Shown here in pieces: positions 1-5,147 of a stretch of 5,147 nucleotides of DNA; position 1 is the first letter of the stretch, and every line of letters begins with the position of its first letter. The stretch comes from Methylobacteriaceae bacterium. GTDB lineage: Bacteria > Pseudomonadota > Alphaproteobacteria > Rhizobiales > Beijerinckiaceae. Below the pieces are notes generated by a model, which saw only the letters and a list, made by a program, of their open reading frames with translations, was not told the DNA's origin and made no database searches. Both the position numbers and the translations under genes were made by a program. The stretch is taken from assembly GCA_019247255.1 (NCBI GenBank), contig JAFAPJ010000464.1, forward strand, positions 1 through 5,147, given 5' to 3'.

Positions 1-1768
1 GTTTCAGCTTGCCCGCGCCGGGGATGCGGGCCGCGACCTTCTCCGGCGTCTGCTCGGCGATCCATTGGATCCAGTCGCGCCACCAGCTTCCCGGCGTCTC
101 CTTCGTATTGGCCAACCATTCGTCGAAATCGCCCCCGGGCGGGCCGCCGGTCCAGTATTGGTACTTGGCCTTGTCCGCCGGGTTGACCACGCCGGCGATG
201 TGGCCGGAGCCGGCGAGCACGAACTCGACCGGTCCGCCGAAGGCCTTCGAGCCCAGGAATACCGACTTCGCCGGGGCGATGTGGTCCTCGCGGGCGGCGA
301 GATTGAAGATCGGGATCGTCACCTTCTTCAGGTCGAGCCGGACCCCGTCGACCTCCATCTCGCCTTTGGTCAGCTTGTTCTCGAGGTAGCAGTTGCGCAG
401 GTAGAAGGAGTGGTTCGCGGCCGGCATCCGGGTCGCGTCCGAGTTCCAATACAGGAGATCGAACGGGAACGGCGCCTTGCCCTTGAGGTAGACGTTGACG
501 ACGTAGGGCCAGATGAGGTCGTTCGGCCGCAGCATGTTGAAGGCATTCGCCATGCGCGAGCCTTCGAGGTAGCCGCGCGTCTGCATCATGGCCTCGACGG
601 CCTGGATCTGCCCTTCATCGACGAAAACCTTGAGATCCCCGGCGTGGGTGAAGTCGACCTGCGTGGTGAAGAAGGTCGCGCTCTCGATCCGGTCGTCGCC
701 CGTCGCCGCCATGTAGCCGAGCGTGACGGCCAGCAGGGTCCCGCCGACGCAATAGCCGATCGCCGTGACCTTCTCCTCGCCGCAGGCGTCCCGCACCGCG
801 TCGAGCGCGGCGAGCACGCCCTCGCGCATGTAATCGTCGAAGCCCTTGGCGGCGAGACGCTCGTCCGGATTGACCCAGGAGATGCAGAAAACGGTGAGCC
901 CTTGCTCGACCGCCCAGCGGATGAAGCTCTTCTCCGGGTTGAGATCGAGGATGTAGTACTTGTTGATCCAGGGTGGGACGATGAGGAGCGGCCGTTTCAG
1001 CACGCTCTCGGTCGAGGGCTCATACTGAATGAGCTCGATGAGGTCGTTGCGGAACACGACCTTGCCGGGCGTGACCGCGAGATTCTCGCCGACCTTGAAC
1101 TTGGTCGGATCCGACTGGCGGAGCTTGAGCTCGCCGCGGCCGCGCTCGATGTCCTCCGCGAGCATCGTCATGCCCCGCACGAGGTTGGCGCCGCCCTCCT
1201 TCAGCGTCTCGCGAATGAGCTCCGGATTGGTGGGCACGAAGTTCGACGGCGCGAGCGCCCCCGCGATCTGCTTGACGTAGAAGCGGGCCTTCGCGCGCGT
1301 GTGGTCGTCGATCCCGTCCGCCTCGTCGACCATCGCCTCCGCCCAACGGGTCGTGACGAGATAGGCCTGCTTCAGGAAGTCAAAGGCCGCGTTCGTCGAC
1401 CATTCGGGGTCCTGAAAGCGCTTGTCCTGTTTGGCGGGCTCAACGACGGGCGGCGCTTCGGCGCCCTGGAGCTTGCGCAAGGTCGTCGCCCAGAGATCGA
1501 CGAACTGCGTACCGAGGCGGGTCTGGGCCTCGACCGCCTTCTGCGGGTCCACGAGCCATTGCTCGGCCACGCGCCCGAGGGTCTGCACGACATGCCCGAC
1601 CTCGTCCGCGAGCCCGGAGGGCGCCCCGCCCCGCTCCTCGAGCGGCTTCAGATAGGCCGCGGTCGCGCGGCCCGCCTGCTCGACGAAGCGACTCATGTTC
1701 TCGGACAGGGCCGTGAAATCCGGCACCTGCGGCCCGCTCTCCTGGCGATCCGTCGCGACCTCGTTCAT
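1..1768 (-). CDS. phaC: Class I polyhydroxyalkanoate (PHB) synthase, 3' end cut by window edge
   Basis: Cytoplasmic, granule-associated enzyme that polymerises (R)-3-hydroxyacyl-CoA, typically 3-hydroxybutyryl-CoA, into storage polyester and releases CoA. The reading frame is open from ATG at 1768 to the left edge, giving 589 codons. It was read directly on the minus strand. An N-terminal helical/PhaC_N-type region fills about the first 270 residues, followed by an alpha/beta-hydrolase catalytic domain. The lipase-like box reads GYCVGG with nucleophile Cys340 (codon 751-749). The catalytic Asp495 lies in AREDHIAP and His523 in GSGHIAGV. The Cys-Asp-His order and the 28-residue Asp-His spacing match the known synthase of Cupriavidus necator (Cys319/Asp480/His508). 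Other hallmarks are [12 protein letters not shown] and the Trp-rich C-terminus. The visible end, GAGKLK, is close to the usual C-terminus, so probably only 10-20 residues are missing. The start is supported by a strong ribosome binding site. The gene is divergent from the lipoprotein-alaC genes. It appears intact, with no frameshift or missing catalytic residue. Confidence 0.97.
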   Translation of the reverse strand, partial: MNEVATDRQESGPQVPDFTALSENMSRFVEQAGRATAAYLKPLEERGGAPSGLADEVGHVVQTLGRVAEQWLVDPQKAVEAQTRLGTQFVDLWATTLRKLQGAEAPPVVEPAKQDKRFQDPEWSTNAAFDFLKQAYLVTTRWAEAMVDEADGIDDHTRAKARFYVKQIAGALAPSNFVPTNPELIRETLKEGGANLVRGMTMLAEDIERGRGELKLRQSDPTKFKVGENLAVTPGKVVFRNDLIELIQYEPSTESVLKRPLLIVPPWINKYYILDLNPEKSFIRWAVEQGLTVFCISWVNPDERLAAKGFDDYMREGVLAALDAVRDACGEEKVTAIGYCVGGTLLAVTLGYMAATGDDRIESATFFTTQVDFTHAGDLKVFVDEGQIQAVEAMMQTRGYLEGSRMANAFNMLRPNDLIWPYVVNVYLKGKAPFPFDLLYWNSDATRMPAANHSFYLRNCYLENKLTKGEMEVDGVRLDLKKVTIPIFNLAAREDHIAPAKSVFLGSKAFGGPVEFVLAGSGHIAGVVNPADKAKYQYWTGGPPGGDFDEWLANTKETPGSWWRDWIQWIAEQTPEKVAARIPGAGKLK

Positions 1769-1794
1769 GGACGTGCCCTCCCGCACCTGCGGCC
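1723..1794. repeat. Pair of 12-bp direct repeats flanking the phaC start codon
   Basis: The 12-mer GCACCTGCGGCC occurs at 1723-1734, inside the 5' coding part of phaC, and again at 1783-1794, immediately upstream of the phaC ribosome binding site. The two copies are exactly 60 bp apart. Each contains GCA-CC-TGC, whose outer triplets are inverted repeats of each other. The identity is seen in the sequence. Any regulatory role, for example as an operator for a PHA-responsive repressor of the PhaR type, is inference. In this GC-rich sequence it could be chance. Confidence 0.4.
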
Positions 1795-1898
1795 TTGCCT
1801 TTCCGGCCGCCTTGCCGGCATCCTTAACCCTGAAGCAGCCGCCGCTTTGCGACAACAACGCCGGCTCGCCAAGCACGATCCGGACCTCGCGAACTCCC
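1769..1898. promoter_or_regulatory. Divergent intergenic region between phaC and the lipoprotein gene
   Basis: This 130-bp non-coding stretch separates the phaC start (leftward) from the lipoprotein start (rightward), so by position it should hold promoters for both transcripts. It contains the least GC-rich patches of the neighbourhood, around 1829-1862 (CCTTAACCCTGAAG and TTTGCGACAACAACG). I could not find a convincing -35/-10 pair with 16-18 bp spacing on either strand. TTG-containing hexamers exist, but without a matching -10. Nor did I find the CTGC-N3-4-GCAG pattern I recall for alphaproteobacterial PhaR. The promoter assignment therefore rests on gene orientation alone. Confidence 0.5.
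1776..1782 (-). promoter_or_regulatory. Ribosome binding site of phaC
   Basis: On the minus strand the sequence GGGAGGG lies 7 nt upstream of the ATG at 1768. This strong Shine-Dalgarno match fixes the phaC start. One copy of a 12-bp direct repeat (1783-1794) directly abuts it on the upstream side. Confidence 0.75.
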
Positions 1899-2237
1899 AT
1901 GCCGTTCCGCCTCGCCTTGCTGGTGTTTCTGCCGGGCCTTCTCGCCGCCTGCTCGAACAGCTCGAACCTCGTCCGAGACGCGGTCACGGCGGCCGGCGTC
2001 ACCGGCGGCGAGCCTCGGCCCGCCCCGGATTTCGTGACCCGAACCCGGCCGGGCAACCTCGATTACGTGCCGGTCGGGGTGGACGCGCCGCGCCGGACGG
2101 ACCGCGCGAAGAGCAAGGAGGCGGTGGCCGAGGCCGCGGCCGCGCTCGATGCGACCCGCTCGCGCAACGAAGTGCGCGGCGCCGAGGCGCGCCGGGCCGC
2201 CACCTCCCCGGCCGCGACGCCGCCCGTCGCCCAGTGA
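1899..2237 (+). CDS. Small predicted lipoprotein of unknown function
   Basis: A 112-residue protein that I do not recognise by function. The start was chosen because it places a short lipoprotein signal peptide at the N-terminus: Arg4, a hydrophobic stretch over residues 5-15, then the lipobox LAAC with Cys18 as the predicted lipidated residue. Position +2 is Ser, which in enterobacteria would favour outer-membrane sorting. The mature part has a Pro/Gly-rich linker (about 33-44), a segment [16 protein letters not shown] (45-60) that looks like a conserved core, a charged Ala/Glu/Arg-rich region likely to be helical (about 68-101), and a Pro/Ala-rich tail. No clear Shine-Dalgarno sequence precedes the ATG. 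An upstream in-frame extension is possible but would bury the signal peptide. I recall similar short lipoproteins as hypothetical proteins in rhizobial relatives, but cannot verify this here. It is followed after 58 bp by alaC on the same strand, so the two may be co-transcribed. Confidence 0.8.
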   Translation: MPFRLALLVFLPGLLAACSNSSNLVRDAVTAAGVTGGEPRPAPDFVTRTRPGNLDYVPVGVDAPRRTDRAKSKEAVAEAAAALDATRSRNEVRGAEARRAATSPAATPPVAQ

Positions 2238-2295
2238 CCGGACGGACTGGTCCCGCCCGCCGCCTCTGCTAACCTCCCCTGTCCGGGAACGAGCC

Positions 2296-3513
2296 ATGAC
2301 CGACTTTCACCGCATTAAGCGGCTTCCGCCCTACGTCTTCGAGCAGGTGAACCGCGCCAAGGCTGCCGCGCGGGCCGGCGGCGCCGACATCGTCGATCTC
2401 GGCATGGGCAATCCGGACCTGCCGGCGCCCGCTCACGTGGTCGCGAAGCTCTGCGAGACGGCCGGACGGCCGCGCACCGACCGTTACTCGGCCTCCAAGG
2501 GGATCGCGGGCCTGCGCCGCGCCCAGGCCGGCTATTACGAGCGGCGATTCGGCGTGAAGCTTGATCCCGAGACGCAGGTCGTCGCGACCCTCGGGTCGAA
2601 GGAAGGCTTCGCCAACATGGCGCAAGCCATCACGGCGCCCGGTGACGTCGTGATCGTGCCGAACCCGTCCTACCCGATCCACGCCTTCGGGTTTCTCATG
2701 GCGGGCGGCGCGATCCGCTCCGTCCCGGCCGCCCCGACGCCCGCCTTCTTCGAGGCGCTCGAGCGCGCCGTCATGCACTCGATCCCGAAGCCGCTCGCGG
2801 TCGTGGTCTGCTATCCGTCGAACCCGACGGCCTACGTGGCCGAGCTCGATTTCTACCGTGACCTCGTCGCCTTCGCGAAGAAACACGACATCTTCGTCCT
2901 GTCCGACCTCGCCTATGCGGAGGTCTATTTCGGCGACGTGAAGCCGCCCTCCATCCTGCAGGTGCCGGGCGCCAAGGACGTGGCGGTCGAGTTCACCTCG
3001 ATGTCGAAGACCTTCTCGATGGCGGGCTGGCGCATCGGCTTCGCGGTCGGCAACGAGCGGCTTCTCGCGGCGCTCTCGCGGGTGAAATCCTACCTCGATT
3101 ACGGCGCCTTCACGCCCGTTCAGGTCGCCGCGACCGCGGCGCTGAACGGCCCGGAGGATTGCGTCCACGAGATGCGGGCGATCTACCGGCGGCGGCGAGA
3201 CGTGCTCATCGACAGCTTCGGCAAGGCCGGCTGGCCGATCCCGGCGCCCGAAGCATCCATGTTCGCCTGGGTGCCGATCCCCGAGCGTTTCCGCGGCCTC
3301 GGGAGCCTCGAATTCTCCAAGCTGCTCGTCGAAAAGGCGGACGTCGCGGTCGCTCCCGGGATCGGGTTCGGCGAGCACGGCGACGAGTACGTGCGGATCG
3401 CGCTCGTCGAGAACGAGCAGCGCATCCGACAGGCCGCGCGCGGCCTTCGCCGCTTCTTCGACGGCGCGGAGCGCTCGCTCCACAACGTCCTGCCGCTCGC
3501 GAAGGCCGGTTAG
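2296..3513 (+). CDS. alaC: Class I PLP-dependent aminotransferase, AlaC-like (glutamate-pyruvate transaminase)
   Basis: A cytoplasmic fold-type I aminotransferase of 405 residues, close to the roughly 412 residues of E. coli AlaC. It resembles AlaC along its whole length: RIKRLPPYVF at the N-terminus, LGMGNPD, SASKGI, GSKEGFA, PNPSYPIH, FTSMSKTFSMAGWRIGF, KSYLDYGAFTP, EASMFAW and SPGIGFGE-like VAPGIGFGEHGD. The PLP Schiff-base lysine is Lys238. Other cofactor and substrate residues are Tyr64, Asn176 in YPSNPTA, Asp204 and Tyr207 in SDLAYAE, Arg246, and the carboxylate-binding Arg367 in YVRIAL. AlaC converts pyruvate and glutamate to alanine and 2-oxoglutarate. Genes of this group are often labelled LL-diaminopimelate aminotransferase (DapL), but the motifs fit AlaC better. 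The ATG at 2296 is preceded by GGGAACGAG, a modest ribosome binding site, and it aligns with the AlaC N-terminus, so the longer upstream frame is rejected. The hydrolase gene begins 18 bp downstream, which suggests an operon. Confidence 0.92.
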   Translation: MTDFHRIKRLPPYVFEQVNRAKAAARAGGADIVDLGMGNPDLPAPAHVVAKLCETAGRPRTDRYSASKGIAGLRRAQAGYYERRFGVKLDPETQVVATLGSKEGFANMAQAITAPGDVVIVPNPSYPIHAFGFLMAGGAIRSVPAAPTPAFFEALERAVMHSIPKPLAVVVCYPSNPTAYVAELDFYRDLVAFAKKHDIFVLSDLAYAEVYFGDVKPPSILQVPGAKDVAVEFTSMSKTFSMAGWRIGFAVGNERLLAALSRVKSYLDYGAFTPVQVAATAALNGPEDCVHEMRAIYRRRRDVLIDSFGKAGWPIPAPEASMFAWVPIPERFRGLGSLEFSKLLVEKADVAVAPGIGFGEHGDEYVRIALVENEQRIRQAARGLRRFFDGAERSLHNVLPLAKAG

Positions 3514-3518
3514 TCGTC

Positions 3519-3523
3519 AGGGG
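3519..3523 (+). promoter_or_regulatory. Ribosome binding site supporting a GTG start of the hydrolase
   Basis: AGGGG lies 8 nt upstream of GTG at 3532, within the 18-bp gap after alaC. It supports the GTG start. No ATG exists near the expected N-terminus of the hydrolase family. Confidence 0.55.
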
Positions 3524-3531
3524 CGAGGCGC

Positions 3532-4434
3532 GTGGGCGGCGATCCCGACAGCTCGTTCTTTTCCGGTTTCGCGCTTCGGCGCGTTGACCTGCCGGAGGGC
3601 GTTGTCCGGCTGAGGATCGGCGGATCCGGACCGCCACTCCTTCTGCTTCACGGCAACCCGCAGACGCACGCGATGTGGCACGCCGTTGCGGCGAGGCTCG
3701 CGCAGGCGTTCACCGTCGTGTGTCCCGACCTTCGCGGCTATGGCGGCTCTCATAAGCCAGCCGCGACGCCGGACCATGGGCCCTATGCCAAGCGCGCGAT
3801 GGCTCTCGAGCTCGTCCAGCTCATGGAATCGCTCGGCTACCCTCGGTTCCAGGTGGGCAGTCACGATCGAGGGGCGCGCGTGGCGCATCGGATGGCGCTC
3901 GACCACCCGGAAAGGGTCGAGCGGGTCGCGATCCTCGACATCGTGCCGACGCTCGAGCACTTCGAGCGAACCGATATGAGCTTCGCGCTCGGCTACTACC
4001 ATTGGTTCTGGTTCGCGCAGCCGCATCCCTTTCCCGAGGCGCTGATCGACGCCGCCCCGGAGGTCTGGTGGCGAGCGCACGTGTTCCGCGGCGCCGACCC
4101 GGGCTTCTTCCGGGCCGAAGCGCTGGAGGATTATCTCGCCGCGGCACGCGACCCGAACGCCATCTGCGGCATGTGCGAGGATTACCGCGCGGCCGCGACC
4201 ATCGATCTCGTCCACGACCGCGCGAGCCGCTCCGAGGGGCGCAAGATCGCGTGCCCGGTCCTCATCCTCTGGGGCGAGCGGGGCATGATCGGGCGATGGT
4301 ACGATCCGCCTGCCTTGTGGCGCGCCTATTCGGAGGGCGAGGTGACCGGCGGACCGCTTCCCGCGGGCCACTACATCGCGGAGGAGGATCCGGAGGGCGT
4401 CACGAACGCCTTCCGGGGCTTCTTCCGCGCTTGA
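3532..4434 (+). CDS. Alpha/beta hydrolase, haloacetate/fluoroacetate dehalogenase family
   Basis: A 300-residue cytoplasmic alpha/beta hydrolase resembling haloacetate dehalogenase DehH1 and the fluoroacetate dehalogenase RPA1163 of Rhodopseudomonas palustris. Those enzymes displace halide from 2-haloacids through an Asp ester, giving 2-hydroxyacids such as glycolate. Visible motifs: HGNPQTH (40-46, oxyanion-side loop), DLRGYGGS, and the nucleophile elbow SHDRGAR with Asp112 and substrate-carboxylate arginines Arg113 and Arg116. The cap has YYHWFW with His157 and Trp158, and CEDYRAAA with Tyr218. These three match the halide-binding His155/Trp156/Tyr219 of RPA1163. The general-base His280 is in AGHYIAEE and the acidic triad member lies near Asp136 (ILDIVPT). 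Differences: Asn42 replaces the usual Phe of HGFP, and the cap between about 172 and 190 looks around three residues shorter and lacks an obvious counterpart of RPA1163 Trp185. The true substrate could therefore be another short haloacid or an ester/epoxide. It starts at GTG behind alaC and is probably in the same operon. It converges on the transporter gene. Confidence 0.88.
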   Translation: MGGDPDSSFFSGFALRRVDLPEGVVRLRIGGSGPPLLLLHGNPQTHAMWHAVAARLAQAFTVVCPDLRGYGGSHKPAATPDHGPYAKRAMALELVQLMESLGYPRFQVGSHDRGARVAHRMALDHPERVERVAILDIVPTLEHFERTDMSFALGYYHWFWFAQPHPFPEALIDAAPEVWWRAHVFRGADPGFFRAEALEDYLAAARDPNAICGMCEDYRAAATIDLVHDRASRSEGRKIACPVLILWGERGMIGRWYDPPALWRAYSEGEVTGGPLPAGHYIAEEDPEGVTNAFRGFFRA

Positions 4435-4446
4435 GGCACGGCGCGA

Positions 4447-5147
4447 TTACCCGCCGAGGAGCAGGGCACCCAGCGCGGCGAGGAGCGCCGGCGGCATCAC
4501 GAGCGCGCCGAGCTTCAGGAAGCGCCAGGCGCTGACGTCCAGCCCTTCCCGGCGCAGGGCTCCGAGCCACAGGATGGTGGCGAGCGAGCCCGTCACCGAG
4601 AAGTTCGGCCCGAGATCGATGCCGATCAGCACCCCGCCGGCGACGAGCCGGGGCGCGTCCGCTGCCTGCACGGCCGTGCCGGCGAGAAGCCCCGCCGGAA
4701 GATTGTTGACGAGGTTGCTGCCGAACCCCGCGACGAGCGCCGCCGCCGCCGCGGTCTCCCGCGGGCTGGCGAGCGCCGCGCGGCGGAGCTCGTCGGCGAG
4801 GAGGCGCACGACCCCCGTCCGGTCGAGCGCCTCGACGAGCACGAACAGCCCGGCGACGAGCGGCAGCACGCCCCAGGCAATCTGCCGAACGGCCCCGATG
4901 GGGACCCGACGGCCGAGCGCGCCGACCAGAATGGCCGTCACGAGCCCGGCCAGGAGCGTCGGCCAGCCGAGATCGAGGCCCAGCGCCGAAGCGGCCGTCA
5001 AAGCCAGGGCGGTGAGCCCGATCCCGGCCGCAGCGGCCTGCCCGCCGCGCGACAGGCGCGGGCGGGGCGGAACGCCAGCGATCGTCTCGGCAGCGAGCGT
5101 CCGTGCCTGCGTGAGGCGCAGCAGCACGTACGTGACGCCGATCGCGG
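4447..5147 (-). CDS. arsB: ArsB-type transporter (arsenite efflux family), C-terminal half; 5' end beyond window
   Basis: An inner-membrane transporter of the ArsB/NhaD ion-transporter superfamily. ArsB exports arsenite or antimonite by proton exchange, alone or with the ATPase ArsA. The frame stays open from the right edge to TAA at 4449-4447, so about 232 C-terminal residues of a protein usually about 420-430 long are visible. A GTG at 5127 is internal, because the family-like segment IGVTYVLLRLTQ spans it. About six hydrophobic segments follow, including LPLVAGLFVLVEAL, the re-entrant-type GSNLVNNLPAGLLAG (encoded near 4680-4722) and GIDLGPNFSVTGSLATILWL (near 4566-4625), then a last helix with MPPALLAALGALLL. 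The paired Asn of the NNLP motif and the GPN...TGSLAT element are ArsB hallmarks, corresponding to the GPK/GSLATLLWL region of E. coli ArsB. No arsR or arsC is visible, so a different anion or Na+/H+ exchange remains possible. Its stop lies 12 bp from the hydrolase stop on the opposite strand. Confidence 0.85.
   Translation of the reverse strand, partial: AIGVTYVLLRLTQARTLAAETIAGVPPRPRLSRGGQAAAAGIGLTALALTAASALGLDLGWPTLLAGLVTAILVGALGRRVPIGAVRQIAWGVLPLVAGLFVLVEALDRTGVVRLLADELRRAALASPRETAAAAALVAGFGSNLVNNLPAGLLAGTAVQAADAPRLVAGGVLIGIDLGPNFSVTGSLATILWLGALRREGLDVSAWRFLKLGALVMPPALLAALGALLLGG

Noticed and set aside
1695..1898. Longer start for the lipoprotein frame.
   Set aside because: It would overlap the phaC 5' end and place the signal peptide in the middle of the protein.
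65..2272. A 735-codon open frame on the plus strand, opposite phaC and running through the lipoprotein region.
   Set aside because: It is antisense to a phaC frame with all catalytic residues. Its protein is a monotonous Arg/Leu/Gly/Glu mix without domains, as expected from high-GC third positions.
2149..2295. N-terminal extension of the aminotransferase from an upstream ATG.
   Set aside because: The extension is Arg/Pro-rich, overlaps the lipoprotein gene, and is absent from AlaC. The ATG at 2296 matches the family N-terminus.
2238..2295. Possible separate alaC promoter (TAACCT at about 2270) and a 6-bp inverted repeat CCGGAC/GTCCGG.
   Set aside because: No acceptable -35 hexamer at 16-18 bp, and the repeat arms are short with a loop of nearly 40 nt and no T-run, so neither a promoter nor a terminator is supported.
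2269..3483. A 404-codon minus-strand frame opposite alaC.
   Set aside because: It is a shadow of the convincing aminotransferase, with low-complexity Arg/Asp/His/Val composition and no recognisable motif.
3517..4371. A 284-codon minus-strand frame opposite the hydrolase.
   Set aside because: It is antisense to a complete dehalogenase-family gene, with biased composition and no domain.

Overview
The window is a GC-rich, densely coded chromosomal segment. The protein families and their order suggest an alphaproteobacterium, most likely of the Hyphomicrobiales/Rhizobiales (a Methylobacterium-, Microvirga- or Rhizobium-like bacterium). This placement rests on protein resemblance and base composition. 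No rRNA or other taxonomic marker is present. I see no insertion sequence, tRNA, rRNA, CRISPR array or phage gene.

Layout: (1) Positions 1-1768, minus strand: nearly all of a class I polyhydroxyalkanoate synthase gene, phaC, whose last few codons lie beyond the left edge. (2) Positions 1769-1898: a 130-bp divergent intergenic region that must carry the start signals for phaC on one side and for the rightward genes on the other. (3) Positions 1899-2237, plus: a small predicted lipoprotein of unknown function. (4) Positions 2296-3513, plus: a PLP-dependent class I aminotransferase closely resembling the glutamate-pyruvate transaminase AlaC. (5) Positions 3532-4434, plus: an alpha/beta hydrolase of the haloacetate/fluoroacetate dehalogenase family with the full catalytic and halide-pocket residue set, starting at GTG. 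(6) Positions 4447-5147, minus: the C-terminal half of an ArsB-type membrane transporter, convergent with the hydrolase and running off the right edge.

How the genes relate: phaC polymerises hydroxyacyl-CoA into storage polyester and is transcribed away from a rightward lipoprotein-alaC-hydrolase set (gaps of 58 and 18 bp) that probably forms one operon. From memory, phaC next to an aminotransferase gene recurs in rhizobia. A functional link between carbon storage and pyruvate/alanine metabolism is plausible but inferred. The transporter faces the operon and looks like a separate unit.

I found no clearly new multi-gene system. The points most worth a second look are the substrate of the dehalogenase-like enzyme, the unknown lipoprotein beside phaC, and a 12-bp direct repeat with copies on both sides of the phaC start codon.
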